DNA of 64,000 nucleotides from Phocoena phocoena. Lineage: Eukaryota > Chordata > Mammalia > Artiodactyla > Phocoenidae. This document shows, piece after piece, positions 26,201 to 37,654 of the stretch. The notes below the pieces were generated by a model, which had not been told where the DNA came from, made no database searches, and saw only the letters and a program-made list of their open reading frames with translations. Position 1 is the stretch's first letter. The number at the start of each line of letters is the position of its first letter. The translations under genes and the position numbers were made by a program. Where the stretch lies: positions 60,708,639 to 60,772,638 of the forward strand of contig NC_089220.1 of NCBI RefSeq assembly GCF_963924675.1. The letters are read 5' to 3'.

Positions 26201-26356
26201 TAAGACTCTGCTCTCTCTTGGTTCTGCATTTAGCCCTCTTATTATTCAGTCATATATTACTTCATTGGTCTACCTCAGCCAGCCACTTTTTAAAAATTTT
26301 TCAAGTTAATTTTTTAAATTTACAGAGGGGAGAAACATTTTTTTTGCTTTTAATTA
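23290..26356. other. Intron sequence, mostly unassigned
   Basis: Contains a pyrimidine-rich tract near 24450-24505 and a poly-T run near 24782-24795. The stretch around 25480-25740 may be an old LINE 3' part, but I cannot place it firmly. Confidence 0.45.
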
Positions 26357-26793
26357 CAGGCATATCTTGTTTTATTGCACTTCGCAGATACTGCACTTTG
26401 TACAAATTGGAGGTTTGTGGCAATCCTGCCTCAAGCAAGTCTATTGGCTCCATTTTCTCTAAAAGCATTTGCTCACTTCGTGTCTCTGTATCACATTCTG
26501 GTAATTCTCACAACATTTCAAACACTTTCATTATTATTGTATTTGTTATGGTAATCTGTGATCATCAGTAATCTTTGATGTCACTACTGCAAAAAAACTA
26601 CAGCTCACTGAAGGCTCAGATGATGGTTAACATTTTTTATCAATAAAGTATTTTTTAATTAAGGCATGTACTATTTTTTAGATATAATGCTATTGCTCAC
26701 TTAATAGACTACAGTATAAACATAACTTTTATATGCACTTTTATATGAAACAAAAAAAGTCACTTATTGCTATAATTCCAAGGCAGGTCTGTA
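26357..26793 (-). mobile_element. Tigger-type (pogo superfamily) DNA transposon, internally deleted
   Basis: Starts with the terminal sequence 'caggcatatcttgttttatt' followed by 'gcacttcgcagatactgcac', typical of Tigger1 ends. After about 220 bp it jumps to the opposite end ('aaggctcagatgatggttaa', then 'agactacagtataaacataa'). Nearly the whole transposase region is missing, so it is a MITE-like deletion derivative. The second terminal repeat is eroded. Confidence 0.85.
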
Positions 26794-27114
26794 GTGTTTG
26801 CAGGGCATATTTTTTTTCCAGCTTTTTTACTTTTACCTATCTATATCTTATAGTTAAAGTGTGTTTCTTGCAGTCAGAATATTGTTGGGACTTTTAAAAC
26901 ATTCTAATCTGGCATTTTCAATATTTCAGTTGGTGTGCTTTGACAATTTCCATTTAATGTAACTACTGATAAGGTTGAATTTGGGTCTACCATTTTAGTA
27001 TTTGTTTTCTGCTGGTCTCCTCTGTTTCTGTTCCTTTGTTTTCTCTTTCCAGACTTATTTGGGATTATTTTAATTTTTTAATATTCGTTTTAATTAAAAT
27101 ACTCTTTTTGACTG

Positions 27115-27660
27115 AGGAGGTCACATTTGAGAAGAAACCTGAAATGAAAGGAAGGTGTGAACCAATAGGAGGAATATTCTACACATAGGGAACAGCTTGT
27201 GTGAGGACCCTGAGTCAGGAAGGGAGCCTGGCATTTCCAAGGAATAGCAAAAGGCCAGAGTGGAGTAACCTGAGTGGAGAAAAGAAGAACGCTGACAACA
27301 AAGTCAGATCAGTGAGCAGCAGTTAGGTCACTAGGGTCTTGGTTGGCCATAGTCAAGAGTTCAGATTTTATTCTAAGTGTGATGGGGAGTCACTGGAGGG
27401 TTCTTAGCAGATGAATAACTTGCTCTGCTTTATGTTTTGAAGAGACCTCTTTGGCTGCTGTGTGGAGAACAGCATGTAGAGGGAAAAGAGCAGAAGCAGA
27501 GAGGCCAGTTGGGAAGCTACTGCAGTAATCCAGGGGAGAGAAGGTGGAGGCTGGAAGGAGGAGGAGAGCAGTGGCAAAAAATGAGAAATGACTGAATTTA
27601 AAATATGTTTTGATAGCAGAGCTGACCACACTTGCTCATGATTTAGATGTGGGATGTAAG
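27115..27660 (-). mobile_element. L2 fragment
   Basis: Long reverse-orientation L2 section: 'gaggtcacatttgagaagaa', 'gaggaccctgagtcaggaag', 'tttggctgctgtgtggagaa', then 'gctactgcagtaatccaggg'. The blocks occur in consensus order. Confidence 0.75.
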
Positions 27661-27777
27661 GAAAGAGAGGGATCAAGAATGATTCCCACCAGACTATGAG
27701 CTCCTCAAGGACTGGAAATCTGTCACTGATATTCGTCTCCATATCTTCAATGCCAATGTCAGTACCATGCCTTGTCT
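27661..27777 (+). mobile_element. Possible L2 3' end fragment
   Basis: The block 'gactatgagctcctcaagga', followed by a 'gtaccatgcct' block, resembles the L2 3' end in the opposite orientation to the neighbouring L2 piece. Short and diverged. Confidence 0.4.
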
Positions 27778-27975
27778 GAAGGAACACAGGATTTGGAATC
27801 AAGTGAGACCTGAGTTCAAATCTTGCCCCAGTACTTCCTGGCTGACTAAGACTTGATTTAACCTCTTTTGAATATCAGCTTCCTCTTCCATAAGTTACAA
27901 TCATAAATTGTGCAGCATTATTGAGAATCTGGCAGGTAGTAAGTGTGCGATAACTAGAGTTAATGTTGTTCTTAA
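27778..27975 (+). mobile_element. MIR SINE fragment
   Basis: Contains 'tgagttcaaatcttgcccca' (B-box region), a core 'cttcctggctgacta', 'tcttccataagtta', then a 3' part like 'ggcaggtagtaagtg'. Confidence 0.75.
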
Positions 27976-28687
27976 ATACTAAGTAAATACTTACTAGGTG
28001 GATAACACAGGCCCTGCATTTAATTCTCCAACAGCTGAGGTCTTTTGCTTCCAACCCCCATTTTCCTCACTTTCTCCACCCAACACTCTTGCCCAGAGTT
28101 CCACAGATTTTTGCCTACACCAAACAAAGTTTCCCCTACCTGAGGGAATTCTGAACGGTATACCTCAAAACCAAAACCTAAGGGAGTTCAACTTGAAATT
28201 ACATTTCATCATAGTGTAAATTGCCTAGAATACAGTTTCTCGGACACTTCCTTAATAATAAGTAATTTTTTGGGACAGAATCTCAAAAGATGACTCCAGA
28301 AGTTGAAAAATAATATCAATACAAGGAAAATTGTGAATGAGAAAGAGCACTAAGCAGCAAAGTAAATGATACATAAATCATTTTATTGTTTGTCTGTAGC
28401 TAAGACACTCCCTTAGGGGAGATGATAGTCTTGATATTTCATCAATTCGGAATTTTTTTTTTTTTACATATTGGCTATTTATCTGTATTAAAAACAAAGT
28501 AAAAAAACACTTTTTTTGCAAAGATTCTATTAGTCATTCAAAGTATTTCAACACAATTCTTGCTAAAGTTGAATTATTGCTCATTAATATTGCCATTTGT
28601 TATCAAGAAAAACTTTTTCACTGGTTTTCAGAAGTGAACATGCAAAATCAAGTGGGTTCATTTTTACAAGTAAACAGAAAGGTTTAC
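27976..28687. other. Intron sequence downstream of exon 12
   Basis: AT-rich. A poly-T run lies near 28452-28465. No named repeat recognised. Confidence 0.5.
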
Positions 28688-28807
28688 CTCTAATGCAAAA
28701 CTGAACTGCTCTAGTTCTGTGTAGATGAGTCCACGATTAATAAAGGCGTTTAACATCACAGTTTCTCCAGCATCAAGGAGAAGCACAATTCCATAATCTG
28801 TTAATGC
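28688..28807 (-). CDS. TTC6: TTC6 exon 12 of window (residues 481-520)
   Basis: A 120-nt, phase 0-0 exon with acceptor TTTTTAG and donor GAG|GTAAAC. It starts at helix B (ALTDYGIVLLLDAGET) and runs to helix A of the next unit (FINRGLIYTELEQFSFALE). It cannot be joined directly to exon 14 in frame, which led to the search for the small exon 13 between them. Confidence 0.88.
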
Positions 28808-29189
28808 CTAAAAATGAAATAATCACTTACAACTTAAAGTCAACTCTTTAGAGCATTACTGCATTGACCATGGACAAACTAGTACCTCATAATTAGTTCT
28901 TTAATGTGACAAAATTTATGGCCAAAAATAATCATTTGTTAGATTTAAAGGTTTCCCTTAATTAAATACTGTGGATGTCGCTCCCTCCTAATAAGCGGTG
29001 TGCACTGCGCTTGCACTTCACATGTTATCTGTGAATCATCTGTGAACTACTTTTATCGTGTATGGATTGAAGCGGGGATGCAACACCCTTCCCCAACTTA
29101 ATAGTTTCACCAAATGACTGTTGACATTAAAGCAGAGCACTTGTTACCTTTTGAAATTTAATTTCTTTGTAGTGATTTATTGTTTTCTT

Positions 29190-29315
29190 CACTGAAACCT
29201 AAGTTTTATGGAGGCACAGATTATCCATTTTGTTCACCATTGTAAAGCCAGTAACTAGCACCATGCCTGCACATATTAGGCATCTGATAAATTTTTGTTG
29301 AATGAATAAATCATA
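29190..29315 (+). mobile_element. L2 3' end fragment
   Basis: Ends with the typical L2 sequence: 'tagcaccatgcctgcacata', 'aggcatctgataaatt' and 'tttgttgaatgaataaatca'. Confidence 0.75.
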
Positions 29316-29974
29316 AAGCAATGAAAACAGATCTTAATAAAACTAATAAATAAGCACTTGTTGGAATATTACTTCAATATTCTCGGTTTTTTTAAGATAT
29401 TAGCCTAAGCTGAGAATCAACTCAGAGGACCTCTCTCCATTTTTTATCTTTTTTTTTTTTCATTCAATGAACAGCCAAGTTTTTACTGGTCATCTACTCT
29501 GTACCAGGTACTAGGAGCATCCCAAATTTGGGCTGGAGCTGAATCTCTTAATTCATTTTCCTTCTGAACATTTTGTCCAAAAGAGCCATATGGTTTCATC
29601 AGAAAAGGCCCAAATCATATCATATATGCCTGTAGCACATGCTAACTGAAAATGCAAATAAAATAGTATTTTACTATTTGCTTAGTGGTTCTCCTCTACT
29701 ATTCCATGATTGGGCACTCAAGCATCTAAAAGAATTGTACAATTAAATATCCTATGTGTATATTGTGGCATAACTATAAATAAACCTTGACAAGGCTGTA
29801 AAAATCATTTGTAACACTTGTAAAACAAAACAGAACTAGAATGTTTGCCACTTTCCTTTCACAGAATCACAGAATTAAAACCTGTATATATATCAAGATG
29901 CCTTAGAAATCCACTAAGCAGCTGAATATGTGACACAAGAGGAAAAAAAATCTGAGAAATGAGATTTCGTGAAG

Positions 29975-30210
29975 GTCACAACGAGCAGGCTTTGTGTTTT
30001 GCCTCTGCTATTATTACTAACCTTTCAGCCTTGGGAAAGTTACTTAACACTAAGCCTCAGTTTCCTCATCCACAAAACCGGGATATTAATAATTCATCAT
30101 ATTATTGTAGAAGTCCACTTTAAAATGTTTAGATTATATGTTGGTAAAGCATTTAGCCCAGTGCCTGTCACACAATAAGCCCTAAATGAGTGGTAACTGT
30201 TACTGTTTTT
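29975..30210 (+). mobile_element. MIR SINE fragment
   Basis: Core block 'ccttgggaaagttacttaac', then 'gcctcagtttcctcatccac', and a 3' part 'agcccagtgcctgtcacaca'. Confidence 0.85.
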
Positions 30211-30477
30211 ATTAATATAAGGTGATAGGAACCAGAATTCACCTTTTCTAGTTTTTATGAAATCATATCTTGGGAGTGCATTTTCTGCACAAAGTACTTG
30301 GGTTTCCTCAGTCTTGTTATGGCAGGAATGCTGAGAAACGGGTGGAGGTAGACAAAAGGGAGGAGGTGACACTGTAAAATGACATCTGGTCCACATGCTG
30401 GAGGTCAGATGGTTTCACAAAGCCACCTAAAGACTGTTAACCAGAAGCAAACAAACCTGCAAACACCGATACAGGTC

Positions 30478-30575
30478 CCTCTTCCCTGTGTGACTTGGAT
30501 GTGTTTCTAACCTCATCTGTAAAAGGAGCCCATTGGATGAAAAGCGTTGGGTACCTGGCAGCTCTAAAATAACCA
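30478..30575 (+). mobile_element. Short MIR fragment
   Basis: 'tgtgacttggatgtgtttct', then 'aacctcatctgtaaaagga': MIR core only. Confidence 0.5.
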
Positions 30576-31448
30576 ATATGTTCTTATTCTAGTTAGGTTT
30601 CTATTTACGTACATAGTTTTTCGTTTTCTTTATTCATGGAGCACTAGCTCTGTTACACATAAGAGATAACAAAGATAGTAGTTCCCTGCCCCCACCCAGA
30701 CCACTGTTCGCAGTTCAGGGTTACCCAGAAGAGGCAGGAGTCGGGGTGGGGAGGGAGCTGTCAAAGATACCTGCTGTGCAGGTTACTCTGATAAATGATC
30801 CTTTAATTAGCTCCTAGAATGGTTTACGACAGCCTGTGTTAAAAATTAGTTATTCATTTGTCAACATTTCTGGAGGAAACCTGATAATCCGGTTACCAGG
30901 AATTCTACATCCTCTTAGAAACAATGTTTCTCAACTTCTTCCTTCCATAGCAAATAAATTACTAAATTTCTAAATGTTTTAAACAGATTTAACTTTCCAA
31001 GTTTCCAGGAGATTGTGGGAGTGTGCCCACACACAGCAGCAGGTACATGATGCAATCTTTTAAAGAATGCTTCATTGACTATGGAAGTGGATAGAAACAA
31101 GGAGAGGGAAACAAGTGGACAGCAAAAAGGGAAGCAAGAGATTGGACAAAACACTGAGAAACTACTGACCTGCTCCCCAGTGAGGGATCCTGACTGAAAA
31201 AGAACCAAACCAACAAGGAGAGAGTGGAGAAGGGGTAAGATTAAAAAATATAAAAGAGGGCTTTCACTGGTAGCATCTGCCTCAGGACAAAGAGAGAAAA
31301 AGGTTTGCTGCAGCCATCAGTTAGGCATTCAAAATGCACAGATAATCCTGGTCACTGGTCCCTGAGCTGGAAACCATCACTCAAAATTCCCTGCTGCATC
31401 TGTGGTCTGACCACTGTAAAAAAAATACCTCCACAAACTATTGTAGTT
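30576..31448. other. Intron sequence, unassigned
   Basis: No exon or named repeat recognised upstream of the SINE insertion. Confidence 0.5.
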
Positions 31449-31462
31449 AATGTTGAGATTTT

Positions 31463-31675
31463 TTTTTTTTTTTTTTTTTTTTGCGGTACGCAGGCCCCTC
31501 ACTGCTGTGGCCTCTCCCGTTGCGGAGCACAGGCTCCGGACGCGCAGGCTCAGCGGCCATGGCTCACGGGCCCAGTTGCTCTGCGGCACGTGGGATCCTC
31601 CCGGACCAGGGCACGAACCCGTGTCCCCTGCATCGGCAGGCGGACTCTCAACCACTGCGCCACCAGGGAAGCCCC
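31463..31675 (-). mobile_element. CHR-type SINE, sense to the gene
   Basis: Begins on the plus strand with a poly-T run (the A-tail of the minus strand) and ends with the complement of the 'ggcttccctggtggcgcag' head. The direct repeat 'aatgttgagatttt' flanks it exactly at 31449-31462 and 31676-31689. It is the only recent SINE here in the same orientation as the TPR gene. Confidence 0.96.
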
Positions 31676-32028
31676 AATGTTGAGATTTTGAAGCAAACAA
31701 TATTGCTAGTGATCACTGCTTAAAAATTCTGCACACATTTATCAGTAGAAACATTTAAATTTACATGGCCTTTAAGTGCTTATATAAAAGCATTGTAAAA
31801 TTAATTTTTCATTTGACATTGCAGAGATTGTATAAGAAAATTTGGTAAGCACTAAAAATGAAAATAAATATTCTTTGAAATGGTTCTTTGGTTTCTCAAG
31901 TTTTATGTGTGTTTCCACAGAATTATTTTTCCAAAATTGTAACAAAAATAATAAGAAAATACTTTACACATGCCTTAAATAAGTTTACAAATGCTTTAAA
32001 GTGTTGTTTACTAAGATGGTCATCTTAC

Positions 32029-32142
32029 CATTTGAAGTTCATTTATCTTGGTGTAACATAATGCTCTGTTATAAAATGCTATATAACTGTTTTTATCCAT
32101 GTTGATAGCTGTAGTTAAATCTGTAATCGCTAGTTTGTAAGT
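32029..32142 (-). CDS. TTC6: TTC6 exon 11 of window (residues 443-480)
   Basis: A 114-nt, phase 0-0 exon with acceptor CTTTACAG and donor ATG|GTAAGA. It encodes helix B of one TPR (AITDLTTAINMDKNS) and helix A of the next (IAFYNRALCYTKINELQM). Both flanking exons fit in frame. Confidence 0.9.
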
Positions 32143-32799
32143 CTGTAAAGAAAAAATAATTAAGTGAGAAGGGTTAATCATAATGGACTGAAATTTAGTT
32201 GTTACAATAAATTCTTGATTCTATCAGAGTTTTGAGAATACTCATTTAACCATTCTGTGTATCATCCATGAAATTAAGACAATCAAGCTAACCTTTCACA
32301 GAATTAATTAAGTCCCTTGGTAGGAACTGCTATAGTTTCTCTCACCTGCAAATAAAATTCAATATATAAACAACTTAAATGATTATCTTATTTCCATTGT
32401 TGCTATATAGCAAGGAAAAAATTAAATTTCTTATGGATAAAAGAGAAGCAAGCCTTATTCATCCAGCAAACATTCACCAGAGCTTGCTTGCTTCTGTCAC
32501 TCTCACTGTCATATCACATAATCGTCATGTTTTCTATCCATGTTCTCTTTTGCTTCTCTTTGATGCTTCTCTGATACCTTAGATCATCCATTTATATAGA
32601 TAGTAATTTTCATGGAATTAACAGGTAATACAAGGTCTTACCTTTGCTTTAAGGTATTATTTGCAAAATATTTCATATGAAATGGCTACAGAGAAAGTTC
32701 AAAAAAGAAACACAGGGAGAAAAAAAGTATTCCTTGAAGCATCAGATATCGATAGTGTTGCTACACCCAGTAATTTCCATTTAGGAACCATAAACTCAA

Positions 32800-33420
32800 G
32801 TAACGATTTTGTTCTGTGTGTATAACTGTATTATTTAAAATAGTAAAATAATACAAAATTTCAAACAATCCAAATGTCCAACAATAAAGTGGTTAAAAGT
32901 ACACTATGGTGGAATATTATGCAGTCATTAAAAATGGTATCTTCAAAGATTAAATATAAGAAGCAGGGCACAAAACAGATTATGTAAGTAGCATAGTCAC
33001 AATTTTGGAAAGTATATATTATATTTTATTAAGAAAAAAAGACAAAATTCAAATACATCAAAATGCTCTCAGGGGGCTTCCCTGGTGGCACAGTGGTCGA
33101 GCGTCTGCCTGCTGATGCAGGGGACACGGGTTCGTGCCCTGGTCTGGGGGGAACCCACATGCCGCAGAGCGGCTGGGCCCGTGAGCCATGGCCGCTGGGC
33201 CTGCGCGTCCAGAGCCTGTGCTCCGCAACGGGAGAGGCCACAGCAGTGAGAGGCCCGTGTACCACAAAAAAAAAAAAAAAATGCTCTCAGGAATCACCAT
33301 TTGATGGTGGGAAAACAGGTGAGTTTAATCTTCTCCTTTATTCCTCTATTTTCCAAATTCTCTACAATGAATATTACTTTCCTAATAAAAATACATAATC
33401 AGTGCTATTTAAAATGCAAA
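32800..33420 (+). mobile_element. Old L1 3' end, split by a SINE
   Basis: Contains the old-L1 phrases 'caatccaaatgtccaacaat' and 'tggtggaatattatgcagtc'. The sequence resumes after the SINE with 'tctacaatgaatattactt' and ends near 33400. The SINE at 33074-33277 is inserted inside it. Confidence 0.75.
33074..33277 (+). mobile_element. CHR-type SINE nested in old L1
   Basis: Full-length head, B-box-like 'gggttcgtgccct' and A-tail. The exact 14-bp target-site duplication 'aaaatgctctcagg' lies at 33060-33073 and 33278-33291. It sits about 350 bp beyond the donor of exon 10. Confidence 0.96.
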
Positions 33421-33629
33421 TGTCAAAAATAAATATCACCATTTTATGAAAAATTATTAATTGAAATCCTTTTGATGTACTGTCAAAGTGTAACACCTTC
33501 TACGTAGTTCTGCCTTCATACCATGGCAATTCTCTCTCACAGAGGATAAAAAGGAAGTGAGTTCCTCCTTGGCACCCGAGCAGCCACCCACTCTAAAATA
33601 CCAGAGAACAAGGTAGGAAATTGCCTTAC

Positions 33630-33770
33630 CTTGTTGTAGTATTTCAGAACTCCTCTGTAGACATAGGCACGCACACTCTGAGGATAAATTTTGATGGCCT
33701 CATTACAACTCAAGATTGCTTTGGAGTATCTGCCTTTCAAACCATAGTAGGCTACTCGACTTAAATATGC
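33630..33770 (-). CDS. TTC6: TTC6 exon 10 of window (residues 396-442)
   Basis: A 141-nt, phase 0-0 exon. The acceptor ends CTGAAAAG after a CT-rich tract, and the donor is AAG|GTAAGG. It encodes AYLSRVAYYGLKGRYSKAI, helix B CNEAIKIYPQS, and helix A YVYRGVLKYYNK. An old L1 3' tail starts about 135 bases upstream of its acceptor, which leaves little unique intron sequence for the branch point. Confidence 0.9.
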
Positions 33771-33905
33771 CTTTTCAGAGAAAGAGAGGAGGAAAGCAGG
33801 AACAGATATTTTAGTAAAAGCATCAGTTCTACCAAAATACATGGTAGCTGGAACAAATTTATGCCACCCAAAGATGGTATAAAATATAGACTTTTTGTCA
33901 CTCTC

Positions 33906-34280
33906 TTTTATTAAGAAAATTTCAAACATACAGAATAATTGAAAGAATACTACAGTAAACACCCATATGCCTACCACTTGGATTCAATAATTATTAAAAT
34001 TTTTCAATTTTGTTGTATCTATTTTTTTCTGAACTATTTGAAAATAAGTTGTAGACATCATAAAACTTCACCCCAAGTCTTCCAGTATGCATCTCCCATG
34101 AAGAAGACATTCTCCTACATAACCACACTACCACTGTATATCTAAGAAAATTAATAGTATTTCCCTAAAATCATCTAATATTTCATCCATATTCAAATTT
34201 CATATGCTTTTAAAATCAAGATCCAATGGAGTTTCACCTATTGGATTTTGTGTTGTCTCTAGTCTCTTAAGAGGTAGGAA
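33906..34280 (+). mobile_element. Old L1 (L1M-type) 3' UTR fragment
   Basis: Shows the order 'atttcaaacatacagaataa', 'taaacacccatatgcctacc', 'ccagtatgcatctccc' and 'tcaagatccaatggagttt', as in old mammalian L1 3' UTRs. It starts about 135 bp from the exon 10 acceptor. Confidence 0.65.
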
Positions 34281-34586
34281 TCAATGTGACAGCAAAACAA
34301 GAAGTAAAATTAATAACATAGTATATAAAATAATTATTAATAGGTACATTAAAATATTTATAATATTTGTATAACCACAATTCACGAAGCACTTTTACCT
34401 ATATAATTTCCCTGTTGGAAATCATATTTTTAGTTCAAGGGGAAATACAGATATATGGATTATTAAAACTGCTGAAAAGTAAGTAAAACTAACTGTTGCT
34501 AACTAATAGCAATAACATTTAAAGATTTAATAGTTTTAGCAAATTTAACACACTTTCCAAACCACTGAAATTGTTCACTTAAATAC

Positions 34587-34736
34587 CTGGTAATGTTTTG
34601 GATCAAGGGTAATTGCACGATTAAAATCCAGGATTGAACTATCCTTGTGGAGTTTTACTTTACAAAGCCCACGTTGATAAAAGCCTTCTGCAAAATCAGG
34701 ATCTGCTTTCACAGCTTTTGTAAAAGAATCAAAAGC
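34587..34736 (-). CDS. TTC6: TTC6 exon 9 of window (residues 346-395)
   Basis: A 150-nt, phase 0-0 exon with acceptor TCTTCTAG and donor CAG|GTATTT. It begins exactly at TPR helix B (AFDSFTKAVKADPDF), followed by a complete unit (FYQRGLCKVKL, then SILDFNRAITLDPKH). It is one of the most canonical TPR stretches in the gene and clearly coding. Confidence 0.91.
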
Positions 34737-35305
34737 CTAGAAGAGCAAATCATGTAGTGAGTAGAATGTATTAATTTAAAATGTTAATACATTACAGTAT
34801 ATAACTATTGCTGAAAAGTTTTCATTTTAGTTTTTGGTCATTTTAAATATGTTTCTCCCAGCGAAACTTGTGGAGCAAAAAAATGTATGAACAAGCCAGA
34901 TTTATTATTATAATTTACAGGTTCCCTTACTCCCAGACTAATGTCTGCATAATCCATGTTGTTACACACTTTCAGAGGTGTAACTTTAATCATTATTCTT
35001 CCTGTTGTGTTTCTTCAAAGAAATCACAATTAGTACATTTATTTTCCATGTGGGCCAGCAGATATATGGTTACAAAATTTCAAAGCAATGGAACTCCAAA
35101 ATTTTTCCTAATATTGTAAAGCAAAGCTAGGTTTCCTCTGCTTGTCCAAAAGGGCTAAAAACATGAAAAATATTTGTAATTAATCTTATATTTATTGTAA
35201 TTTCTTACAATAAATGGAACAACTAATCAAGTGCAACTCTTTTTTAAAGTTATGAAGATGCAAGTTTCAGACACTGTCCACCCCTATGAATATAAGGACT
35301 GGAAT

Positions 35306-35306
<1 letters not shown>
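34737..35306. other. Intron between exons 8 and 9, part
   Basis: AT-rich. No exon or named repeat recognised up to the GT microsatellite. Confidence 0.6.

Positions 35307-35340
<34 letters not shown>
35307..35340. repeat. (GT)n microsatellite
   Basis: 17 uninterrupted units. On the transcribed strand of the gene this is an intronic CA repeat, about 570 bp upstream of the exon 9 acceptor. Confidence 0.97.
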
Positions 35341-35342
<2 letters not shown>

Positions 35343-35903
35343 TTGTGGAACATTCAAAAATAGCCAATGGAAAATACGTATTTATCATATCATTGAAAAT
35401 TTTGAAATGGAGAATTCTGTGAAATAGCCAAATACTGGATAAATACATAGTAATTGAATCAACTGGTTTTCAATGAATCTCGTTTTATTCTGATTTGAAT
35501 TGCTCAGCTGTCAATAACAGATATCAAACAGTGTCCTAATCATTTTCCATTTATTCTACATTACACTGAAGCACTCAATATAAAGTACTTACAATTTAAT
35601 AAGTAAATTTATACTAATGTGAAGAAATTTTGATATAATAAGTTCTTACAATTAAATTTGTTTAGTGGGAAACATGCATTAGTCTTCCAAATAGTGTTGA
35701 CAAACAGGCATCAATAAAATGTTTGAATAAATAAAACAATGTAGTAGGTTTTGCAGGGTGCAGACTGCCTATAGTAAGCCAAGCTTTATAAGAAGCTTTG
35801 GTCTAGTCACTCACTGTTTAGGTAGCCTTCAGAAATGGAACTGAATGCAAGGAAACAATTTCTAAAACCATAAAATACCTATGCTCTTAAATACACAAAA
35901 TAC
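35341..35903. other. Intron between exons 8 and 9, remainder
   Basis: AT-rich. No exon or named repeat recognised between the microsatellite and exon 8. Confidence 0.6.
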
Positions 35904-36038
35904 CAGTTGTAAGTTGCCTTCCTCCATGTAACAAAGACCCAAGTGATACAGACAGTCTGATGAAGCTGCTACGGCATTTCGTCCTTTATCAGAATGAGAA
36001 AAGGTATCCAACGCCTTTTTAAACATTCTCATGGCTTC
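35904..36038 (-). CDS. TTC6: TTC6 exon 8 of window (residues 301-345)
   Basis: A 135-nt, phase 0-0 exon with acceptor CATTATAG and donor CTG|GTATTT, the latter a weaker site. It encodes helix B EAMRMFKKAL, a linker rich in Ser, Asp and Asn that lengthens the gap between repeats, and then helix A CLYHLGLCYMEEGNLQL. It is the first of five consecutive exons whose lengths are multiples of three with both ends in phase 0. Confidence 0.88.
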
Positions 36039-36707
36039 CTATAATGATTTTTAAAAAAAGAGAGGGAAGGGAATGTTTTTTTCTAATATTTATTTAACAC
36101 AACAGCCTTAGATGTTAAAAGGAATCCTGAGCACACAGCCTTACTCTCACTTCACAAGAGGACACACAGACCTGGTAAAGACAGAGATCTTGTCAGTGCA
36201 CCCAGAGGGAGGACTTCTGACAGGCAGGAAATCTGACCCACCCAGGTGCCTATCCTACAGGCAGGTACGTAAGCAGGGTTACACAAGTGGACTTTTGGAA
36301 CTATAATTTTTAAATTCTAAAGGGTATTTTCTCGTAGTCTTAAATCAGACTAAAATTTATAGACCAATTTATGACCAACTTCCTAGTAATTCTCCTGAAG
36401 GGAATGCCAGGCAGCTATTAGGTAGTAAAAGTTCTCCCCTGATAATATCTGAGGTTGTTGTAATCAACTTTTATTTTGTCCTGCTATGCTCTCAAGGGGG
36501 TTCCATTGACACCAGAAAATAAACTAACATCAAAAATTACCCATTTAAACTATTCTGTCAAAATAGTTGAAACTCTTAATGAAAAAAATTCAACTTTCCA
36601 AATAGAAACGCGTTTTCATAACTAGCTACTCAATGTATTTACCTAATATATAGAAATACAGCTACTTGTGACTCTTTAGCCCACTTTCTTAATTATATTA
36701 AATTGCT
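36039..36707. other. Intron upstream of exon 8
   Basis: No exon recognised. The middle (36100-36260) may hold a very diverged MIR. Confidence 0.45.
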
Positions 36708-36722
36708 AAAGAAACAATGAGG

Positions 36723-36932
36723 CTGGGCTTCCCTGGTGGCGCAGTGGTTGAGAGTCCGCCTACCGATGAAGGGGACGTGGGCTCGTGCCCTGGTCTGGGA
36801 GGGTCCAACATGCCGCGGAGCGGCTGGGCCCGTGAGCCATGGCTGCTGAGCCTGCGCATCCGGAGCCTGTGCTCCGCAACGGGAGAAGCCACAACAGTGA
36901 GAGGCTCGCGTATCGCAAAAAAAAAAAAAAAA
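36723..36932 (+). mobile_element. CHR-type SINE
   Basis: Complete head-to-A-tail copy. The exact 15-bp target-site duplication 'aaagaaacaatgagg' is at 36708-36722 and 36933-36947. Antisense to the gene. Confidence 0.96.
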
Positions 36933-36947
36933 AAAGAAACAATGAGG

Positions 36948-37654
36948 TTTAACTTGGATATGCTGTGTCCTTTGTGCCCACCCTTAGTTTACATCACATG
37001 TCTAAAGCTTACCTCAACATTCATCCTTCCAGCCTCACTCTCAGCACATGCCTTTGCAATAGAAAAAAATGCATCACCTTCTCAATTTCCCTCATTTTTA
37101 CTATTCAAAGTCTCTACATCTTCTTCATTTCCATCTTTTTTTCTCCTGTCTTTGAATGGTTTCCTTTCTTCTTTTCAGAGCTAACTCCTCAAGCTGTGCC
37201 CTTGACCCCAACTCCTTCTGTCCCGCCTTCTGCTTTTGGATCTCTGCCCCTTCATTGCTTCCTGGAGTCCATAAAGTCTTCCATCACATTTAAATTAAAA
37301 TGAACACATCTTCTCTTCCTCCTCTAGCTGATGTCCCACCTCTCTTTCCTTCACTACTCTAAAAAAGTAGTGGACGCTCTCATAGGGCAAATGTACATTC
37401 CAAACACAGTACCGTGGCAGCCGTGTGGAGAAAAGCTTGGAAGAGTTCAACACTATTATATAATTCAAACAAAATACAAATATGTTCTGGACTAGGATAA
37501 TGACCAGAGAAATAGAGAAAGGAAGTGGATTTGAGAGACATTTAGAAAGTAGAACCAAGAGAGCATGACTATTGATTGGGTAGAAGAGGGATCCAATCAA
37601 AAGTGACTTCAGGTTTCAGGGAGGTTAAAGTAAATTTAAGATTATTCCAAAGAA
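36948..37654. other. Intron sequence, CT-rich
   Basis: The region 36970-37330 is rich in T and C on the plus strand and resembles eroded LINE sequence, but I cannot place it. Confidence 0.4.

Noticed and set aside
31377..31700. Open frames across SINEs (also at 11499, 33058, 36717, 47448)
   Set aside because: The same Pro/Arg/Gly-rich peptide recurs at each SINE because the CHR head happens to be open. These are repeat-derived frames, not genes.
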